Positions 24,663-33,492 of a stretch of 40,736 nucleotides of DNA are shown here, piece after piece. The notes under the pieces are model-generated. The model was given only the letters and a program-made list of their open reading frames with translations, was not told where the DNA came from and made no database searches. Position 1 is the stretch's first letter. Every line of letters starts with the position of its first letter. The stretch spans positions 1 through 40,736 of the forward strand of contig SUVJ01000014.1 in NCBI GenBank assembly GCA_015062045.1, read 5' to 3'. The stretch is from Akkermansiaceae bacterium (GTDB taxonomy: Bacteria; Verrucomicrobiota; Verrucomicrobiia; Verrucomicrobiales; Akkermansiaceae). The position numbers were made by a program, and so were the translations under genes.

Positions 24663-25832
24663 TCAATCAAAATATTCCTGCATTAAGCTGTCAAATAGCT
24701 TCTGCGCTTCATCCAAGGATTGCCGGATGACAATGCGTAATTTGTCGATGCGACGGACGAAGACCGCAAAGGTTTGTTGAAGGTTAAGAGGCGGAACGAT
24801 AACTTGAAGCTGTTTGAGTTTTGTAACGTTTACCCCTGGCATAATTGCCCCCATGCTAATTCGAGCTAATTGGTTTTCTACGTCCCAAGAATAACGAAAT
24901 AGAGCACATATGAAAATATTACTTGCTTTTTCTTCATTTAACCGGATACGTAACACATCAGAATGGATCACGCCGGGGGCCACATTATTTGGAAAAATAG
25001 TGCACATTCCTACCTTCCCTTTGCGAGACATGATAATATCTCCACTAACAGCGTCATAAAATCTTAATAAATGAGCCTTTTCGTTAGATATGAAATGTAC
25101 CGGAGGAATAGCAAAGTTTGAATTAATTTGTGGAATCTCCCATATCGGAACACCTGCGGTTTGGTACTCTTCTTTATTTAATTGAGTGCCAAATGGACCA
25201 CATTTGATATCATCGGCATTTTTACACAATTCATGTAAGCGTAGCACAGGGAATCGAGCATATTCGTTTGTAATTCCAAACAACTCGACAAATCGGCATT
25301 TGACGAGCTCATCCAGCTTCGCAAGCTGAATCCGCCGGCTGGCGATTATTGACTGAAGTTTTTCTAAATGTGCAACTCTTTTAGACTGCTCTGAAAGTTC
25401 GGGGATATCGAGTTCAATATCTGCTACAGTCGATTTTGATATTTCCTTGAATGTTGCTCCTCTTCCTAACGAATTGAGAAAATCTGTTTTGCTCCTCAAA
25501 TACCAATACAAATACTTGTTGTTGATTATATTTGAGCATACAAAGTTCTTGAACCCTTGATTGCAATACATCTCGCACCCGGCAATAGCGACCTTGCCAA
25601 TGGGCGCCCTAGAAGAAAGGATAACAGTTCCTTTCGGAAGAGGTGTTAACCCTGCTGATCTTACGCCAGCCTCAGTGAGTTTTCTTTCTGTATCATAGAT
25701 GATGTAGTCAGATTCAGAAAGTTCAGCAGGTGTAATCCACTTCTTGTCGCCATTCCAATACTCTTGCACGCCTGTTTTAGGTGTGCTTCCTGAAATGATT
25801 TGACAGATTGAACCAAGTCGGTAACGAGCCAT
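24663..25832 (-). CDS. hsdS: type I restriction-modification specificity subunit
   Basis: A 389-residue protein that recognises the bipartite DNA target for the methylase and nuclease complex. It has two target recognition domains: residues ~1-150 (start YRLGSICQIISGSTPKT, ending STVADIELDIPELSEQ) and ~195-350 (FPVLRLHELCKNADDIKCGPFG, ending VTKLKQLQVIVPPLNLQ). Each is followed by a conserved helical spacer (LQSIIASRRIQLAKLDEL and RIDKLRIVIRQSLDEAQKLF). Both halves look intact. It starts 15 bp after hsdM. The region is AT-rich, as is common for horizontally exchanged recognition domains. Confidence 0.93.
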   Translation of the reverse strand: MARYRLGSICQIISGSTPKTGVQEYWNGDKKWITPAELSESDYIIYDTERKLTEAGVRSAGLTPLPKGTVILSSRAPIGKVAIAGCEMYCNQGFKNFVCSNIINNKYLYWYLRSKTDFLNSLGRGATFKEISKSTVADIELDIPELSEQSKRVAHLEKLQSIIASRRIQLAKLDELVKCRFVELFGITNEYARFPVLRLHELCKNADDIKCGPFGTQLNKEEYQTAGVPIWEIPQINSNFAIPPVHFISNEKAHLLRFYDAVSGDIIMSRKGKVGMCTIFPNNVAPGVIHSDVLRIRLNEEKASNIFICALFRYSWDVENQLARISMGAIMPGVNVTKLKQLQVIVPPLNLQQTFAVFVRRIDKLRIVIRQSLDEAQKLFDSLMQEYFD

Positions 25833-25847
25833 ACTACCCCTACAAAT

Positions 25848-27353
25848 TCAGATTTGTTGTTGCAGCAACTTACGCAACTCAGCCATTTCTGTTTGAATTC
25901 GCGATTCCAAGGCTTCAATGCTATCTAAAATTTCCGAGGACGGGGGGTATTCTACCGGCACATAAATAGTCTTTTTGTATTTATTGATGCTGAGGTCATA
26001 GTCATTATCAACAATTTCTTGTTTGGAGACCATGAAGCTTTGGTCGGTGCGTTCACGGTTTTCTTCTGCCTTCAAGTTCGAGAAACGGGCGATAACATCG
26101 GGGATATCGTTCTGTTCGATAGGTGTGCGTTTATCATCGAGGCTGTAGCCGTCTGCCTTCATATCGTAGAACCAGACCTTATCTGTACCGCCGGCATTTG
26201 TGCGGGTGAAAATGAGGATGGCGGTTGATACCCCGGCATAGGGTTTAAATACCCCGGATGGCATGGAGATAACGGCGCGCAGCTGCTGATTTTCCACAAG
26301 CTCCTTGCGCAGAGCCTTGTGCGCCTTTGAACTGCCAAAGAGCACGCCATCCGGCACGATGGAAGCGCAGCGCCCACCGATGGTAAGCATTTTGGTGAAG
26401 AGAGCCATGAATAGCAGCTCCGTCTTGGTGGTAGAGCAGAGCGCTGTCAAATCTTTGCTGATATTCTCTTTGAACACACTACCCTTGAATGGCGGGTTTG
26501 CCATGATAAGAGAGTAGCAATCTCTCTCTGTATTTTCCTTTGATAAAGAGTCCTGATACTTGATATTGGGCTCCTCCACCCCATGCAGCATCATGTTCAT
26601 GGCACCAATGCGGAGCATGGACTGGTCCGTATCATAACCGGAGAAGAGCTCCGTTTTGAAATAGGCCATGTTTTTGCTTTTCATGAGCTCCGCACGTTGA
26701 TTATTGCAAATATAAGCACAACTCTGTTGCAAGAAACCGGCACTACCCATGGCGGGGTCCAGAATCTTATCTTGAAGGGTGGGCTGCATGAGCTTAACAA
26801 TCATTTCAATGATATGGCGGGGTGTGCGGAACTGTCCATTTTCTCCGGCCGCTGCAATTTTGCTGAGCAGGTACTCATACACATCGCCCATGAGGTCTTT
26901 GTTGTTCATGTCAAGCGCATCAATGCCATCCACCACTTTTGCCAATACGCCACCGGTGGGGATAAGGAACACGGTGTCCTTCATATATCGGCTGAATGCC
27001 GTATCTTTACCCCGACCAATCGTTTTGATAAAGGGGAAAACATAATTGCGGATGTTTTCCAACATGGCGGTCGGTTCAAAGTTGTGGAATATGCTCCAAC
27101 GCAGTTTTTTATAATCTGTTTCAATACGGGGAGTTTCGCTGATAACGCAGATGCCGTCTCCAAACACCTTATTGGTCAACTCCACGCCGAGGATATTGGC
27201 ATTTGCCTCCGCCCTGAGCTGGTTATCATCCAGCAACTTCATGAACATCAAATACGTAATTTGCTCCAGCACTGTGATGGGGCTGGAGATACCGCCCGTC
27301 CACAAGGTATCCCAAATAGCATCAACCTTATTTTTTAAGTCTCCGGTAATCAT
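25848..27353 (-). CDS. hsdM: type I restriction-modification DNA methyltransferase subunit
   Basis: A 501-residue N6-adenine methylase subunit. It has an N-terminal helical HsdM_N domain (1-~150, DAIWDTLWTGGISSPITVLEQI), the AdoMet motif DPAMGSAGF (199-207) and catalytic NPPF (286-289), followed by VPDGVLFGSSKAHKALR. All key motifs are present, so methylation should still occur even though hsdR is broken. It is the first gene of the operon hsdM-hsdS-DUF1016-hsdR. An extended -10 (TGC-TAGAAT) lies about 39 nt upstream. Confidence 0.95.
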   Translation of the reverse strand: MITGDLKNKVDAIWDTLWTGGISSPITVLEQITYLMFMKLLDDNQLRAEANANILGVELTNKVFGDGICVISETPRIETDYKKLRWSIFHNFEPTAMLENIRNYVFPFIKTIGRGKDTAFSRYMKDTVFLIPTGGVLAKVVDGIDALDMNNKDLMGDVYEYLLSKIAAAGENGQFRTPRHIIEMIVKLMQPTLQDKILDPAMGSAGFLQQSCAYICNNQRAELMKSKNMAYFKTELFSGYDTDQSMLRIGAMNMMLHGVEEPNIKYQDSLSKENTERDCYSLIMANPPFKGSVFKENISKDLTALCSTTKTELLFMALFTKMLTIGGRCASIVPDGVLFGSSKAHKALRKELVENQQLRAVISMPSGVFKPYAGVSTAILIFTRTNAGGTDKVWFYDMKADGYSLDDKRTPIEQNDIPDVIARFSNLKAEENRERTDQSFMVSKQEIVDNDYDLSINKYKKTIYVPVEYPPSSEILDSIEALESRIQTEMAELRKLLQQQI

Positions 27354-27392
27354 GTATTGAAAAAATTAACTCGTTATATCTTTAACCCGTGT

Positions 27393-27401
27393 ATTCTAGC
27401 A
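27393..27401 (-). promoter_or_regulatory. extended -10 promoter of the restriction-modification operon
   Basis: Minus strand TGC-TAGAAT (TAGAAT at 27393-27398). No good -35 is seen. The leader to the hsdM ATG is about 30 nt. Confidence 0.5.
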
Positions 27402-27463
27402 TAAAAAACGGGGGTGATTCCAGCGCAAAATACGTGCGTTGATTATTTGTGTGTGCAAAAAAA

Positions 27464-27486
27464 GCCCGCAGGGGTGAGCTGCGGGC
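27464..27486 (-). terminator. terminator of the phosphoglucomutase gene
   Basis: Stem gcccgca/tgcgggc with a 9-nt loop, followed on the minus strand by TTTTTTT. It separates pgm from the restriction-modification operon. Confidence 0.85.
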
Positions 27487-27515
27487 CTTGTTTAAAGGGG
27501 GGGATGGGAAGGGCA

Positions 27516-29462
27516 TCAAGCCATGCGGGTGCGGGCGTCTGCCTCTACAGCTGCCCACAGGGATGCAATGCCTGCCTCCACAGTTGCCTTAGCGGTGCAG
27601 AGCTCTGCACCCTTTTCGCCGTGAGCGAAGAGGTAGTATTTAATCTTGGGCTCTGTGCCGCTGGGGCGCACGGCAAAGCTGCGGCCATCTGCCAAGTCAA
27701 TAAAGAGCATCTTCTCTGCGGGTATGGGATCGCCCTCTGCATCGGTAAGAGTACCGGTGGAGAAGTCTCGCACGGCAACCACGGCGGCACCGTCCATTTC
27801 GGCAGGCGGGTTTTGCATGTAACTTTGGGTGAGGGCTGCAATTTTGGCAGCACCGTCCGCGCCCTCCATAACCAAGCTCTTACCGAGCTCCATGTAATAG
27901 CCGAGCTCTGTATAGATGTTGTTGAGGCACTCCAGCAGGCCAATGCCCTTGGAGGCAAGGTAAGCGTTCATCTCTGCCAAGCAAAGAGCAGCAGCATTGG
28001 CATCCTTATCTCGCACAAAATCCTGAGCCAGGTAGCCGTAGCTCTCTTCACCGCCAAAGACAAAGTATTTGCTGTACTTAAGGCGCAGCTCACGAGTTTG
28101 AGCCTCTGTCATGTTGCGGTAGCCCACACGCTCTGCTGCGGGTATGGCTTGCTCATACTTGCCGAGCTTAGCGGCAATGTACTTGAAGCCGGTGAGCACA
28201 TTGACGGTGGAGATGCCGAAGGAGGAGGCAATAGCATCTTGTAAGGGACTGGTCACAAAGGTTTTGACCATGACGGCGTGCTCAATGTTTTGCGGGGTGA
28301 TGATACCCAGCTCAATGGCACTCATGCAGCGGTACCAAGCCATAAGACACCCGGTCTGGTTGCCGGTGAGCAGTTGCATTTTGCCGGTGGCGGCATCCCT
28401 CACGGCAATGCCCATGCGGTCGCTGTCGGGGTCTGTGGCAATCACCAAGTCCGCATTTTCTGCATCTGCTTGAGCAATAGCCATGTCGAGAGCAGGGGCG
28501 TTCTCGGGGTTGGGGCTGGCCACCGTGGGGAATCGCCCATCGAGCACATCCTGCTCTGCTACGGTGCTGACATTGCAGCCGATTTGTTTGAGAATGGGCA
28601 CAATGCAGCGGCCACCCGTGCCGTGCAGGTTGGTGTATACCACTTTGGCACTTGCTTTTTCAAAGACATCCGGGCGAAGAATAATACCCTTGAGCTTTTC
28701 AATATAAATGGCATCAAACTCGGGGCCAAGGATGCTCAGTTTACCCTGTTGGTCTGCGGGCAGGGGCTCGTAGGTGTCGCCCGTCAGGGCGTTTACCTCG
28801 GCAATCACTGCTTTGTCATGGGGGGCAATCAATTGCGCGCCGTCATTAAAGTATGCCTTGAAACCGTTGTCGTGTGCAGGGTTGTGAGAGGCGGTGAGCA
28901 CCACACCCGTGTCGGCATTCAGCTCGCGGATGGCGAAGGAAACCTCGGGGGTGGAGCAGGGACCGTCAAACAGGGCGCAGTCGCAGCCCAAATCCGTGGC
29001 AATCTTGGCGCAGTATTCTGCAAAGTCTCGGGAGAAGTGGCGCGTATCATGCCCCACTACAATCTTGGGCTTGCGGCCGGTGCCTTCTGCCTCTACAAAT
29101 CTGCGAACATAGGTGATGAGCCCACGCATGGCACGCCCTACGTTAAAGTAGTTCATGGATGCTGTGCCCACACAGGGGAACTCGGGGCGACCATTGACAC
29201 CGCCTTTGCCTTGCTCTGTGGGGGCAACGACCATGCCGATGGTGCGTCCGCGCAGCCCACCGGTACCAAAAGCCAGTGTTTTGTAGAAACGGTTGTTCAA
29301 CTCAGCCCACTCGCTTGCGGCGGCAAGCTCGCTGATGGCTGCGGGGGCAACGGGATCTTGCGTGCCGGCCAGCAGCAGTTGAATGTTTTCAAGAGATGTT
29401 GCAAGCAACTTGCCGTCTGCAACGGCCTGTTCGAGCGTGGAAAGAAGAGTGCTATCCATCAT
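27516..29462 (-). CDS. phosphoglucomutase/phosphomannomutase
   Basis: A 648-residue alpha-D-phosphohexomutase that interconverts hexose 1- and 6-phosphates, feeding glycogen and surface sugar synthesis. The catalytic phosphoserine loop is VLTASHNPAHDNG, the metal loop DPDSDRMG, the sugar loop GGEESYGYL and the phosphate loop RPSGTEPKIKYY. Length is at the long end, as in PgcA-type enzymes. The start is firm: a consensus promoter ends 10 nt upstream of ATG 29462 (a second ATG follows at 29459), and the longer frame would begin upstream of it. A 429-codon open frame on the other strand is a shadow. Confidence 0.93.
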   Translation of the reverse strand: MMDSTLLSTLEQAVADGKLLATSLENIQLLLAGTQDPVAPAAISELAAASEWAELNNRFYKTLAFGTGGLRGRTIGMVVAPTEQGKGGVNGRPEFPCVGTASMNYFNVGRAMRGLITYVRRFVEAEGTGRKPKIVVGHDTRHFSRDFAEYCAKIATDLGCDCALFDGPCSTPEVSFAIRELNADTGVVLTASHNPAHDNGFKAYFNDGAQLIAPHDKAVIAEVNALTGDTYEPLPADQQGKLSILGPEFDAIYIEKLKGIILRPDVFEKASAKVVYTNLHGTGGRCIVPILKQIGCNVSTVAEQDVLDGRFPTVASPNPENAPALDMAIAQADAENADLVIATDPDSDRMGIAVRDAATGKMQLLTGNQTGCLMAWYRCMSAIELGIITPQNIEHAVMVKTFVTSPLQDAIASSFGISTVNVLTGFKYIAAKLGKYEQAIPAAERVGYRNMTEAQTRELRLKYSKYFVFGGEESYGYLAQDFVRDKDANAAALCLAEMNAYLASKGIGLLECLNNIYTELGYYMELGKSLVMEGADGAAKIAALTQSYMQNPPAEMDGAAVVAVRDFSTGTLTDAEGDPIPAEKMLFIDLADGRSFAVRPSGTEPKIKYYLFAHGEKGAELCTAKATVEAGIASLWAAVEADARTRMA

Positions 29463-29472
29463 ACGTGCGGAT

Positions 29473-29501
29473 ATTATACCGCAATATCCCCCTCCTTGCA
29501 A
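29473..29501 (-). promoter_or_regulatory. promoter of the phosphoglucomutase gene
   Basis: Minus strand TTGCAA (29496-29501), 17-bp spacer, perfect TATAAT (29473-29478), 10 nt to the ATG. This is the clearest promoter in the window. Confidence 0.85.
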
Positions 29502-29512
29502 GCCTCTTTTTA

Positions 29513-30187
29513 TTATTGGGAGTCTGTATCCGGGTATGGAGCGTTATGCTCCTCGGTATACAAATAACCGGGGCGAATATGTTGCCAAAAAGCATAGTGC
29601 GGGCTAAGCTTTTCCTGCTCCATGCGCTTATCTGTCATACGGAAAGGATAAACTTGCACGGGTACGGACTTGACCCCGGCTTTAAAAGCCTCATTAACCA
29701 AGGTGTAAATTTCCTCCACTTTTTCATTCGTCATGGCAAAGCATCCCAAGGAAACATCGCTGCCGTGCACCATAATAAGCCCACCTGTACGCCCGTGTGC
29801 GCGGTCGTATTTGTTGGGGTACCCCACATTAAATGCCAAGTGATAGTTGCTGTAGGGGTTCATGTTTTTGGGGTATACTCTGTAGAACCCCTCGGGTGCC
29901 TGCTCATCGCCTTCTTTGGTTTTAGGCCCGATATCACCGCTCATTCCGGCAATTTCGTATGTATTCAACAGCTCCCATTCCCGGTCTTCATTTTGCACCC
30001 AGAGCTCTAATTCATAATCCTCCTTAAAGATGCGGATGAAAACGGGTTTGCCGAAATGCTCACCATACTCATAACACACGTTGGCACGGGCCAAGAGCAC
30101 CTTGGGCGGGTCATGCGGTTTTGGATGGTTGTTTTGTGCTCCCATGGTTATCATGCCCGATAATAAGATGGCTAAGAGTGTTTTCAT
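29513..30187 (-). CDS. L,D-transpeptidase (YkuD domain, YafK-like)
   Basis: A 224-residue secreted enzyme that forms or edits 3-3 peptidoglycan crosslinks or attaches proteins to the wall. Residues 1-17 are a signal peptide. The catalytic motif is HGSDVSLGC (His141, Ser146, Cys149) followed by FAMTN, and EGFYRVYP and LAFNVGYPNKYD are also typical of the YafK/ErfK-like branch. The start at 30187 gives a four-base overlap (ATGA) with the upstream membrane protein stop, indicating coupling. Confidence 0.9.
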   Translation of the reverse strand: MKTLLAILLSGMITMGAQNNHPKPHDPPKVLLARANVCYEYGEHFGKPVFIRIFKEDYELELWVQNEDREWELLNTYEIAGMSGDIGPKTKEGDEQAPEGFYRVYPKNMNPYSNYHLAFNVGYPNKYDRAHGRTGGLIMVHGSDVSLGCFAMTNEKVEEIYTLVNEAFKAGVKSVPVQVYPFRMTDKRMEQEKLSPHYAFWQHIRPGYLYTEEHNAPYPDTDSQ

Positions 30188-30837
30188 GCCTCTTTTTTCT
30201 CCGGAAACAGTGCATCTAACACCCCGACAATGAGGGCAAAAATCAACAGGAAACAGCCCCATACGGCTGCGGGCATCCAGTCCGCCCCGGTGAGGATATC
30301 AAGGATTTGCGGAAGTGCCGGTTCCTCATTTGCTGCCCATTTTTCTACAGCACTGTTCATCAGCGGTGTGCCGACCAACCAAAGCGCATAGCATACCAAG
30401 GCCGTGCAGAAGGTGCGCACTTGGTCTTTTGCCCCCAGCAAGCAGAGAAACCAGGTAAGCGGAATCAACCAGTAGAGAGCGGTATTGCTCTTAAGCGGAT
30501 GCACCATGCCCAAGCTGTCTGCCAATTGATGCAGAGAGGCGGTCATAGAAACATGCGGCCCAATGGCAATGGTGACCATTTGAGCAAAAAGCAGTGTGCT
30601 GGTAAGGGTAAGCAGCATGTTCATGGCATAGCCGCTCCACCGCATTACTACCAGTTGCAGGGCAATGAAAAGGATGCCGAGCACCAAATACAAATCAGTA
30701 TATTGCAGGTTTTGCAGCTCTTCAAAAAACGCAGCAGTATTGAGCCCTTGCCCTAAACCTGCCACGCATGCCATGATGATGGCACAGATGACGATGAGAA
30801 GAATGAACTCTTTTAATGAGTGGAGGAGATGTTTCAT
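30184..30837 (-). CDS. hypothetical membrane protein
   Basis: A 217-residue protein with about six predicted membrane helices (roughly 10-30, 47-65, 70-92, 118-135, 140-158 and 185-208) and short loops. No family is recognised. It is translationally coupled to the L,D-transpeptidase, so a cell-envelope role is plausible. The ATG lies 8 nt after a TACAAT -10 box. Confidence 0.7.
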   Translation of the reverse strand: MKHLLHSLKEFILLIVICAIIMACVAGLGQGLNTAAFFEELQNLQYTDLYLVLGILFIALQLVVMRWSGYAMNMLLTLTSTLLFAQMVTIAIGPHVSMTASLHQLADSLGMVHPLKSNTALYWLIPLTWFLCLLGAKDQVRTFCTALVCYALWLVGTPLMNSAVEKWAANEEPALPQILDILTGADWMPAAVWGCFLLIFALIVGVLDALFPEKKEA

Positions 30838-30845
30838 GCGCGGGG

Positions 30846-30874
30846 ATTGTACGGTAAGTTGTGTTATTCGTCAA
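30846..30874 (-). promoter_or_regulatory. promoter of the membrane protein/L,D-transpeptidase operon
   Basis: Minus strand TTGACG (30869-30874), 17-bp spacer, TACAAT (30846-30851), then 8 nt to the ATG at 30837. Confidence 0.8.
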
Positions 30875-30878
30875 GCTT

Positions 30879-31442
30879 TTAATGATGAGTCGTGCCGGGC
30901 ATGCCTTTGATGAGGTAGAGCTCCGTGCATAGTATGAGCCCCGTGGTGCCGTCGTGCACGGATACCTTTACGGCATAATATTCATGGTGAGTGTTGTGCT
31001 GCAAACGGAGCCGAACCGCCGGTTGCAGGGGTAGCTTTTTATCTGCTCTGCGGGGTGTGAGTACGGGTAATTTACACCATTTTTGCTTCTTTCCTTGAGA
31101 ATCCAGCAAAACGGAGCGGTTGTTGCTGACTTTTCTGACAGAGTAAGTATAATGCTTGCGAATGGGGTTGCCCCAGTAGAGCAACTCATAGCTGCCCGGG
31201 GCGTATTCCCGAAGCCTCAGATGGGGAGTGTCAGATTCTATGGCTGTCGGCATTTCCTCCTGCGGGGTGGCGGCAATACGGTAGAGCACTTCCGGGCGTA
31301 TGGCATTTTGTTGCGCCTCGGGGGCCTCTACGCGTTCTTGCGGAATATTGAGTAAAATGCCGACTGTACAAGCCCCCGCCAATACGACTGCAAGCAGCCA
31401 TATCAGTATCATGCGTTTACCGGGCAGCGGGGGGCGTAGCAT
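30879..31442 (-). CDS. hypothetical membrane-anchored protein
   Basis: A 187-residue protein with one N-terminal membrane helix (about 11-31, MILIWLLAVVLAGACTVGILL) and a soluble, probably periplasmic, remainder rich in beta-type sequence (RLREYAPGSYELLYWGN, YAVKVSVHDGTTGLILCTELYLI). No domain is recognised. It begins 14 bp after ruvA and probably belongs to the same operon. Confidence 0.65.
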   Translation of the reverse strand: MLRPPLPGKRMILIWLLAVVLAGACTVGILLNIPQERVEAPEAQQNAIRPEVLYRIAATPQEEMPTAIESDTPHLRLREYAPGSYELLYWGNPIRKHYTYSVRKVSNNRSVLLDSQGKKQKWCKLPVLTPRRADKKLPLQPAVRLRLQHNTHHEYYAVKVSVHDGTTGLILCTELYLIKGMPGTTHH

Positions 31443-31456
31443 ACGGGGGAGGCGGA

Positions 31457-32053
31457 TTATCTTGTCATCATGCGCAGAGCCCCGCGTATGAGGTCATCCG
31501 TATTGGCTTGAGGGGTGTCTGCAAGCAAGGTTTTGATGGCTTTACGTGCTTCCGTTTGTTTGAACCCGAGAGCCACGAGGGCGAGCTCGGCATCCGCCGC
31601 GGCGGGGCTGGTAGTGCCTTGCTGCTGGGCCTCCCAGGTGGCCGCCAAGCCGATTTTATCTTTGAGCTCTAACACGATGCGCTCTGCCGTTTTCTTGCCT
31701 ACCCCCTTGGCACGAGCTATGCGTTGAGCATCCCCCGCGGCTACCGCTGCTTTAAAGTCACTTACCTTGAGCCCGCTGAGAATGGAGATAGCAGTGGCAG
31801 GGCCTATGCCGCTGACACGCTCAATAAGCAGGCGGAAGATGTCTCTCTCTGCATCTGTCGCAAACCCGTAAAGCACTTGCGCATTCTCGCGGATATGAAA
31901 ATGCGTTTTCAGAGTAACGGTTTGCCCCTCTACGGGGTTAATGTGGTCAAAGGTGGACAATGGGATTTGCACCTCGTACCCCACACCGCCAACATCCAAA
32001 ATCAGGCATTGGGGCAGAGCCTCTGCAACGGTTCCTCTTAAAAAAGCAATCAT
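31457..32053 (-). CDS. ruvA: Holliday junction branch migration protein RuvA
   Basis: A 198-residue DNA-binding subunit that holds Holliday junctions for the RuvB motor. It begins with the OB fold (MIAFLRGTVAEA, VGGVGYEVQIP), followed by the helix-hairpin-helix motifs RVSGIGPATAISILSG and AKGVGKKTAERIVLELKDK, and a C-terminal domain III (~150-198) that contacts RuvB. Length is typical. It sits 4 bp after the GH75-like gene. ruvB and ruvC are not in the window. Confidence 0.96.
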   Translation of the reverse strand: MIAFLRGTVAEALPQCLILDVGGVGYEVQIPLSTFDHINPVEGQTVTLKTHFHIRENAQVLYGFATDAERDIFRLLIERVSGIGPATAISILSGLKVSDFKAAVAAGDAQRIARAKGVGKKTAERIVLELKDKIGLAATWEAQQQGTTSPAAADAELALVALGFKQTEARKAIKTLLADTPQANTDDLIRGALRMMTR

Positions 32054-32057
32054 GCGT

Positions 32058-33488
32058 TTATTTATTGTTGGGCTTATCTTGCTGTGTTTGTTCCTGCGGC
32101 TTGGGCTGGGGGAGCAAATCTTTCATTTCAACAAACTCTGCCTCGGGGCCCAGCCCGCCCAGCTCTGCGAGCAATTCGCGGCAGCGAGCGTTCAGTCTGT
32201 CGTAATCAATCGGGCCGTTTTCCGGTTCTTTGGTGCCGGGAAAAATAATGTAAGATACCCCCAAATGCGATACCGGGCGACTGTTGATGCTTGCTTTGGC
32301 ATTAATTGTTTTGCAAAGCCTTAATGAGGCCTCGCCCGTTTTGAATTTGGGCCCGAAATCACCCACAATGGCGGGGTAAACCTTGTTGTCCACAATAACA
32401 ACGGCGTAATCCCCGGCCACGGGGCGATATTGTTTGAGGTGGTTCTCTTGCCTGGTGTTGGTGCCTTTATCATTAACGGTTAAAGGCACAACAATAAACG
32501 AATCGTACTCTGCAAGAAGGAAACTGAAAATTTTGAGATCGCCGATAACGCGTTCTGCACGCGCAATGCCCTCTTTATTCTTTTCCTCCTTGTATTTTTT
32601 GAGGCGGTTTTGCCAACCCTCTAACAGCGGGTTGGGTGTTTTGGTCTTTTTGCGCCATTTGTAAGAGGTGGAGGGCTGGTAGAACTCGCTCTCTTTTATC
32701 TTTTTGGGCATATCGGGCAAGCGGTCACCGTCCGAGCCATCGGATACCACATCCATATCTGCCTGAATCCACAATGCTTTGCGGCCGTTGTTGGGGACTG
32801 CAATTTCCAATATGGTGTCTGTATCGTAATAATTGTGGCGGTCCAGTAATCGGGAGAGGGTGGAGGCGTTTTTCCTGATTCTGTTTTGTTTATATTGATA
32901 AAGTTTGTGGTACCAAGGGGATATCTTGGCATCTTTCATGAGTGTATCAAAAGCACTGAGTACTTTGTTGAGCTTGGGGTTAGCCGTGAGCAAATCATTG
33001 CCCTGAGCGGCATGGGGGGTGAGTAGCTCTAATGATACTTTTACTTGGTAAGCCTGTTTCTTTTTGCGGTCTTGAGAGGCGGTACTACCCTTGGAGAAAT
33101 TGACGTTGCTTTTAATGTTGATGCCACGCTCCATCTCATTGATATGCTCAAAATTACCGATTTCCACACGCTCGGGGAGCGCGGGGGGAAACGGCGGCAG
33201 GTGAATCTCTGCCATTTTGAATGATGTTGTAGGCTGCCAGGGGGTAACCTGCAAGGTGGATTGAATCGGTAATTGCTCCGGGGCTTGAGCAGGTGGCGGC
33301 TCGACAGCAGGTTGTTGCGGCTCCTGTGGGGCAGGGGATTCCGGGGCTTGTTGAGACCTGAGCGCGTTTACTAATTGCGCCGGGTACGGTGTATAGAGAG
33401 CACCTGCTCCCACGCCCGCTATAGCAAGAATACCGAGGTTGAACATTGTCAGAAATCTTTTCTTTTTATGGTTTCTTTTGTGATTCAT
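32058..33488 (-). CDS. membrane-anchored GH75-like (chitosanase-type) protein
   Basis: A 476-residue protein with a basic N-terminus, one membrane helix (about 13-32) and a Pro/Gln/Glu-rich linker (~47-75). The C-terminal part resembles glycoside hydrolase family 75 (chitosanase). It has ALWIQADMDVVSDGSDGD (239-254), EYDSFIVVP and VGDFGPKFKTGEASL, where Asp377 and Glu386 match the expected catalytic pair. The ~80-residue stretch between is a charged insert (KKYKEEKNKEG). True substrate is unknown; a wall or amino-sugar polymer is plausible. It lies 4 bp after the SDR gene and 4 bp before ruvA. Confidence 0.6.
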   Translation of the reverse strand: MNHKRNHKKKRFLTMFNLGILAIAGVGAGALYTPYPAQLVNALRSQQAPESPAPQEPQQPAVEPPPAQAPEQLPIQSTLQVTPWQPTTSFKMAEIHLPPFPPALPERVEIGNFEHINEMERGINIKSNVNFSKGSTASQDRKKKQAYQVKVSLELLTPHAAQGNDLLTANPKLNKVLSAFDTLMKDAKISPWYHKLYQYKQNRIRKNASTLSRLLDRHNYYDTDTILEIAVPNNGRKALWIQADMDVVSDGSDGDRLPDMPKKIKESEFYQPSTSYKWRKKTKTPNPLLEGWQNRLKKYKEEKNKEGIARAERVIGDLKIFSFLLAEYDSFIVVPLTVNDKGTNTRQENHLKQYRPVAGDYAVVIVDNKVYPAIVGDFGPKFKTGEASLRLCKTINAKASINSRPVSHLGVSYIIFPGTKEPENGPIDYDRLNARCRELLAELGGLGPEAEFVEMKDLLPQPKPQEQTQQDKPNNK

Positions 33489-33492
33489 TGCA

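Noticed and set aside
24663..25832. Phase-variable hsdS inversion cassette
   Set aside because: Only one hsdS is present, with no inverted partner copy and no recombinase gene in the window.
28278..29567. 429-codon open frame on the plus strand opposite phosphoglucomutase
   Set aside because: The minus strand has all phosphohexomutase motifs and a consensus promoter; the plus frame has no recognisable motif.
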